From: Pocillopora verrucosa
Lineage: Eukaryota; Cnidaria; Anthozoa; Scleractinia; Pocilloporidae
Assembly (NCBI RefSeq): GCF_036669915.1
Contig: NC_089316.1
Coordinates: 27,840,169 to 27,904,168 of the forward strand
Direction: 5' to 3'
DNA length: 64,000 nt
Under the pieces are notes generated by a model. The model did no database searches and was not told the origin of the DNA. It saw nothing but the letters and a program-made list of their open reading frames with translations. Below are positions 58,401 through 64,000 of the stretch, piece by piece; position 1 is the stretch's first letter; every line of letters starts with the position of its first letter. Both the position numbers and the translations under genes were made by a program.

Positions 58401-59290
58401 ACTCTTTCTTGTATGTAAAAAGTTTTTTTTAGGGGTGGGTAATCAGTAGCTATGAACCGCATCTTACAAAGAAAAGTCTCTATATATCCAGGTTATGAAA
58501 ATCGGTCCTTCAAAACTATTCCTTTTATTTAAAATTACCTTAGTTAATTGTAAAAATTTACATGGAACATTTCTGTAATATAGCTACTTCTTACTTCCAA
58601 ATGGGTTTACTTCAATTCAAGGGCATACGAAATTTGTTGATAAAGTAATCATTATTTACGATCCCCTGCCAAAAATAAAGACAATCTTCTTTTTGGCCTC
58701 TAGCAGGAGCCCACAATGGGCTCCTGCCTCTATTCGTTCATTTTGGTTTGTTTTAGTGTAGTTAGCACCTGCTTGATTTGCATTACAACAGAGCAGACTG
58801 GTTTTGTTGACAAAATTAATTGAATGCCAAAATTCAATGGTGAGATATTCAAGTATCAGAAACAGTTTTTGTCGATGTTTGTATGAAATAGAGGAAAGAA
58901 ACTTTTATACAGTCGTAGTTAAGAGCAAAAACATATGATAATTAATAAACCTGAAATATTTGCTATAATTTAATTAAAAATTTTACGTTGTGATGGATGT
59001 ATATCAATTTAAAGATTATGCCCTCTCAGTGGGACGTCAGGGTTTTAATATTATTCATTATGTAAACATTTTACGGCCAGTTCATTCCATGTTCCTTCGA
59101 ACGAAATTATGGGCAGATCCGCGTAAAGACAAAAATTGTTTGCTTTGCCGAGTGTGTAATCATTTTCAAGTTTTTTTTCCTGGAATAGGACAACTTCGCA
59201 ATGCTAATCTGTTTAAAGAGAAGTACCACGTACTTTACTAGTCTTCGTGATCGGCGTTAAAAGAACCATTTGTTTTATAAATTTTCAGCT

Positions 59291-60931
59291 ATGTCTACCG
59301 ATGGCCATCGCATATTGAATTCTTTAAGCGTAAGTACACCTGTCCAACTGCTTCTTTCTGATCACAGTATTTGTTACAACTAGTCGGATTTTAACCCGAT
59401 AAAACCGTGTCGCTGTCATTAGTTTTCGGGGCAGTTTAAGCCTGAGACAAGAGGTCTTCTGCCAAATTTTTCTTTTTGTTTTTGGCTGGAAAAGCCCGCG
59501 CTTGAAATTGTTCTATCAATTAGTTCACGGTTAATCGTGGTGCCGTAGTTATACGAGCATTGAGCAATCTAGCGAATATCTAAACGTCTAGAGTCAAGAG
59601 CTTGAACAAAATTGAAATTCATCTTCACAGTTTCAGTCATCAAATATTCTTTACTCTTAAACAATGACTATGTTAATTTTCTCTCAGAAAGTAGCTGACT
59701 GCACTTCCTTAGAAAAATTCATCTTTAAATACTTAACATCTGAAGAGGTCTAAAGTATTAAATATATAGTTTCTGACTTTCAAACGCAGGTGATGATACA
59801 AACTGGCATATTGATTTTGCTGATAGGAGTCTCCAATGTAACACCAGGTGTGTATAAACGAAAATGCTGCAATCCACAACAAATGGCCCGGTATTTAACT
59901 GTAAACACATTTTCTCAGACTATATCTGAAAAAACATTTGCCATCCTTAAATGATGGTGTTGTACATTTGAGAATCATTGCATATCTCGTTGCTCGTCTC
60001 AAGAGTCCTAAATGAAAAACTAACAAAATTTGTGTGAGTTTTGTAAGGCTGAAATTAAGTCTTTCAGGTCAAAAGTCCCAGAACTGCCCCCCTGGATGGA
60101 AAGTTGGACCATCGCATATAACTTCCCTCTCCCCCTTCCCTAACTCCCTCCCCTCTCTTCCCTCCCCCCCTCCCCTCACTCCCTCCTCCCCCCCATTTGA
60201 TCAAACAGTTCTCCTGTACATTCTATTTTCTTGGGTGGGTAGCAGCTCTGTGAGAGTATAGTATATTGCCTGAGAAAAAAACGCGATGACCTTGCCAGGC
60301 TATCACATTTCTAAATGGGAAAAAAGGAATGAAATTTTTGACAACTGTTTGGCTTTTTTAGCAGTTAAACTTCTTAAACTGTCTGAAAAGATTCCCTTTC
60401 TAACTATTATAAGGCCCAAATACCTTTATTTCGTTGTTAGCATATGTTAAAAAACGAGATAAGTTGTACTGAGCAATTCCTGCCTGTTTCAATGACACTT
60501 CACAGCAAGGAGACTGGTGCGAAAATCAAACTCTCTCGTACCAAGCCCCCGTTGGCTTAAAATTCTAACAGCTTAATTGAGAATCTGAAGGTAACAAACT
60601 ATTTTATCAAATTTAAAACACAGCTGACTTGGCATTGAGACAACCTGCAAACATGACCTTTCCTTGCAATTCAGAAGCTGCATCGGCTGTTGAAGGCACA
60701 TCAGCAAGGTGTGCAGTCACCAGTCTTCTCACGGACCCCTGGTGGCGTGTAGATCTGGGAACGAGTTACGTTGTCGATGTAGTAGACATTACAGCCGGTG
60801 CAGATGGATTAACAGATTTTGAAATACGAGTCGGTGAGTGGTTCAAGTCATAGAACAAAACATCTGGTAATTTGGTATTATCAACTGAGTTCATAGCGTA
60901 AATAAATTGGCCACCGTTAAGAGTTTAAAAA

Positions 60932-60962
<31 letters not shown>

Positions 60963-63594
60963 GCGATAACCGGACATCCGCTTAGTCTTCCAGAAGTTCT
61001 TCTCTGATGGCTGATTAGAACAAAGGAAAGAAAGAGAAGCCAATAGGATTCGAGGGTTATAGTTTCAACCGCGTGAGAACGCGAATGACCAATTTACGGT
61101 TGATTTTAGTTTTAAATCTGATTGGATGAGAGGGTGGCTTGAGTTCCCTAAACCAGTCGTAGCCCAGAATGTAATATTTATTCACCCCATCGGTATATTA
61201 GATGGAGAGGACAGTATTTATATCCACGGAGTAATTGGGGTCTTAATCAGAGCGTCAGTGCATACCTCTCCGATACTCGACTATGGTGTGAATCTTATTA
61301 TCATCGATTCTTTATTATTTCGTCATTAAAATATCAAAACGTTATGTCCCTACGCGTTTCTTATCAAAAGTGTTATGAAACAAGTAGAGATAAAGTCAGT
61401 TTCATCCTTTATTTCCGGCTACTTACTCTACATTTTATTATTTCCCCAGGTGACAATCTTGATAATGAAGGAAACCTAAACCAAAAGTGTGGAGGACCAT
61501 ACACTTTGACTTCTTCACAGGAAAAGTCGTTCTTTTGCACCCCAGGTATCAAGGGTCGGTATGTGAACATCCGAATAGCGGGAAACAACAAGAAGCTGGC
61601 CATCTGTGAGGTGTCAGTTAATCCTAATCCAACAGGTGGGCTCTGAACTTCGTCCTTGCAAATAGGAAGGAGGGAGAAATGTAAAGGTAGTGGGTACAAA
61701 AATAGCGAGAAAGGTAGGAAGTGTGGTAGTGAGGTAAATAATGAATCGCCCTGAGGAAGGGCTAACGCTCGAAACGTCAGCCTTTAAACTCTTTACGGTG
61801 GCCAATTGACGTTTAAAACTCAGTTGTTAACACTAAATTGCCTGTTCTACTCTCCCACTGACGCAGCACCAGAGCTTCTTTAGAACCTCTATTACTGAGG
61901 TAAATAGTTGGGTAAAAGAAAGGAATAAAGGTTGGTAGGGAGATAGATAATCAGATAGGTAGGCAGTATGAGAGCGAGAGTGTGGAGGAGGTTGGCTGGT
62001 AAGCAGGGTAGGCAGGTGAAATAGGAGGCAGGGAGGTAGCAGGGTAGGCATCTGGGTCTGCAGTCTGATCATTCGGGTTAGAGTAGCCATAGGAGGACTG
62101 TTGTCGCTAGTAGTGACTGAGGTTTTGACAACCTTAGCGGAAGTCATGAGCCGAGTCGGGTGAGGTCTCAACCAAGTGTTACAAATCTGGTTGGGAGAGG
62201 TGGTTGACTAACTTAGTAGAGACCCCTCTCAGCAGATACCAACAAATAGTGGCACCATACAAACGACTAGTTCACGACATTTACATAACAAACATACCAA
62301 ACGTACCGAATAGAAGGACCTAACATTACTGGGGAATAGAAACTGACTAAGCACAACCGTTACTCAAAGAGAAATCAAGGCTCTGTCTAAGTTATTAATT
62401 ATGGAAATTTGAGATGGTCGTCCTGTGGCGAAGCTGTTAGGAGTGGGTTCATGTGAGCTTTGAAATTTTATTTCTATTAGTACAGTCGGTCACTTTTGTT
62501 TCTACTTTTATCAGTAAACCTTGCTTTGAGCAAGTCAGCATCTCAGTCCTCTGTCTCCCACAATGCTTACCCTGTGCGAGCAGTGGATGGAAATGCTGAC
62601 AGTGACTGGAGCTCATCAAGTTGTACACATACATATAAAACAACGGATCCCTGGTGGCGTGGGGATCTGGGATCAAGTCAGCACGTGTCAGAGGTGTTCA
62701 TAGTCAACAGAATAAAGCATGAAAATAGGCTTTTCAACATAGAAATTCGTGTCGGTAAGCTAAAATTTATTGGAATATAGTTAATTTTATCTCATCGTCT
62801 CAGGTTATTGACAGGCCCCCATTCAAACCAGCTTACAACTGAACTGCTTCAGTCTGATAAATATTGCGATAAATAAATGCAAGGCAAAAAAATAAATAGG
62901 CTTGGTTCAAATTGATGTTGTGATATATACGATAAATTTCATCAACTTTATCTTACGACTGGCATGGTGGCCATGTTATGTAGATAAACTCTTTTCTTAC
63001 ACCTCCCAACACAAATACGTTTTCATATTGGAGGAGAACGTGTCACATGCAATGTGTCACTTACTCCCTAAGGCGAACAAAACTCATTAACTCCCGAGGG
63101 AAACAATAACCTGAGCTTTCGACTCGCACGTGAGCAGGTCGGGGACCTTAAAACCTCGGCTAAACTCTGTGCCACCCCGAGTCAAGTAATTTCTATTTTT
63201 TCAGTGATTCTCTAGACTTTGAAGGTAAATAAAAACACTTAATGAATGGCCCTACGGGATATATCAAGTTTTATTTTCCCTCAAGGAAACAACGTCACGG
63301 TTTCCCTTGGGGCCAGCTTTAAGTATAGCATTAACCTTGATTAACTTCACTTCTTCGACTTAAACGATCAGCAAAGTCTTCTGAAAGAAGTTTTTTTTTA
63401 TCCCTCAGGAGATAGTTTGGCAAATAATGGAAACTCGAATCCGAGGTGTGGTGGCTTGTACTCGATGGCTAATTTACTCAAAGCTTCGTTTTATTGCAAA
63501 CCGCGGAAAAATGGACGATACGTAAATATCAGACTGGTGGGAAGTAGCATGGTTCTGACTTTGTGCGAAGTGGAGGTGTATTCCGAAAGCAGAG
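59291..63594 (+). CDS. Lectin gene D: FTP-FTP part, continues beyond the window
   Basis: Exons in the window: 59291-59329, 59790-59847, 60624-60833, 61450-61635, 62515-62754, 63409-63594, all of the same length and phase as in gene A; the window ends inside intron 6, before the Ig exon. Exon 1 differs (MSTDGHRILNSLS) and the signal peptide ends VSNVTP. FTP2 reads SCTHTYKTTDPWW and NRIKHENR, the sugar-triad positions kept, the loops closest to gene C. FTP1 carries CNSEAASAV and ARCAVTS, the most diverged of the four. No lesion in the six exons. Domain order beyond FTP2 is assumed from the other copies. Confidence 0.82.
60072..60453. repeat. Intron 2 insertion in gene D with pyrimidine tract
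   Basis: About 380 bp not present in units A-C, including a C/T-only-like tract (60115-60200, CTCCCTCCTCCCCCCC type). No target duplication is obvious. Confidence 0.55.
60882..60970 (+). repeat. Inverted repeat arm, left, around exon 4 of gene D
   Basis: Counterpart of 14496-14575, with GTTAAGAGTTTAAAAACTGA. Confidence 0.75.
61747..61825 (-). repeat. Inverted repeat arm, right, around exon 4 of gene D
   Basis: Inverse of 60882-60970, from CGCCCTGAGGAAGGGCTAAC to AACTCAGTT. Confidence 0.75.
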
Positions 63595-64000
63595 GTATCT
63601 TTTAGTTTAACTTCTTAATTAAACTCTCAGAAGTACTTCTTATGTAACTTCCCTCTATAATATCCGTACATCCTCCAGCAAACAGATAATGAGAATACTC
63701 AAATTTTATCAAGAAGAAGTTGTTACCTTGATCTAACACGAAATTTTCTCGCAAATAAATTACATGGAAAAATATAGCGGCGAGAGAGGAGAATTAACCA
63801 TCAAATTTTTGAAAGTTTAAGGGTTATATCCATAAAAAGCTTTCCGCATGCTCATAAATTGACGCACTTTACTTCCAGGTCTTTCTCCATAGCTAAATGC
63901 CTTGTGGAGGAGGGAAGAGGAAAGAGCGAATTGGTAGGGAGGGAGGGTAGGAAGAGTTGTAGATCAAAGGCACAATAATGGATACCACAAGAGCCTTGTC

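Larger units (their letters stand above)
53108..59290. other. Unit D spacer, expanded by three TIR elements
   Basis: The shared spacer is recognisable throughout but is interrupted at 54879, 55076 and 56095 by elements not present in units A-C. No host gene is supported. Confidence 0.6.
9817..64000 (+). repeat. Tandem array of four lectin-gene units (A-D)
   Basis: One segment is repeated head to tail: unit A 9817 to about 21345, B to about 37769, C to about 52878, D beyond the window end. The homology start is sharp: it begins at ATCAAAGTTAGTAATGTGCCC right after a poly(A) run at 9797-9815, inside what in other units is the TM3 exon of the GPCR pseudogene. Each unit holds a spacer, a plus-strand FTP-FTP-Ig-D8C-PAN gene and a minus-strand GPCR pseudogene. 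Unit lengths differ (about 11.5, 16.4, 15.1 and over 11 kb) mainly by transposon insertions and a few deletions described separately. Confidence 0.92.

Overview
The window is AT-rich animal nuclear DNA with spliced genes (GT-AG introns), abundant MITEs, foldback elements, a tRNA-derived SINE and a domain set (FTP/fucolectin, Ig, D8C, PAN/apple) that together point to an anthozoan cnidarian, most likely a stony coral. This assignment is inferred from domain architecture and repeat character; no marker gene proves it.

Left part (1-9.8 kb): the last exon of a coiled-coil-like gene (3-134), about 6 kb of repeat-bearing intergenic DNA, a four-exon gene for a Ser/Thr-rich single-pass membrane protein (6234-7864), and an intact intronless rhodopsin-class GPCR on the minus strand (8761-9726).

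From about 9.8 kb to the end lies a head-to-tail array of four copies (A-D) of one unit: a spacer of about 3.5 kb, a ten-exon plus-strand gene, and a minus-strand decayed GPCR. I reconstructed the gene from splice sites. Copies A and C each give ten exons of identical length (1872 nt, 623 residues): short N-terminal exon, signal peptide, FTP lectin domain 1, FTP lectin domain 2, Ig-like domain, D8C domain (8 cysteines, as in uromodulin/OIT3), C-terminal PAN/apple domain. Copy B has lost the D8C exons by a deletion that keeps frame; copy D runs off the window after FTP2. All exon lengths and phases are preserved across copies, so the copies look functional. FTP2 keeps the expected His/Arg/Arg sugar-binding residues in all four copies while the residues beside them differ from copy to copy; FTP1 lacks the triad. 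My reading is a tandemly expanded family of secreted, modular glycan-recognition proteins with paralog-specific binding loops, a candidate recognition repertoire.

Copy-specific insertions let the array be dated relatively. Copy B carries a 5.2 kb TTAA-flanked DNA transposon (Kolobok-like) with a broken transposase, a 554 bp near-perfect hairpin element, a solo LTR-like insertion and a LINE-like 3' end. Copy C carries two 1.37 kb near-identical repeats plus foldback elements in intron 8. Copy D carries three different TIR elements in its upstream spacer. Copy A carries a solo LTR-like insertion in its GPCR pseudogene.
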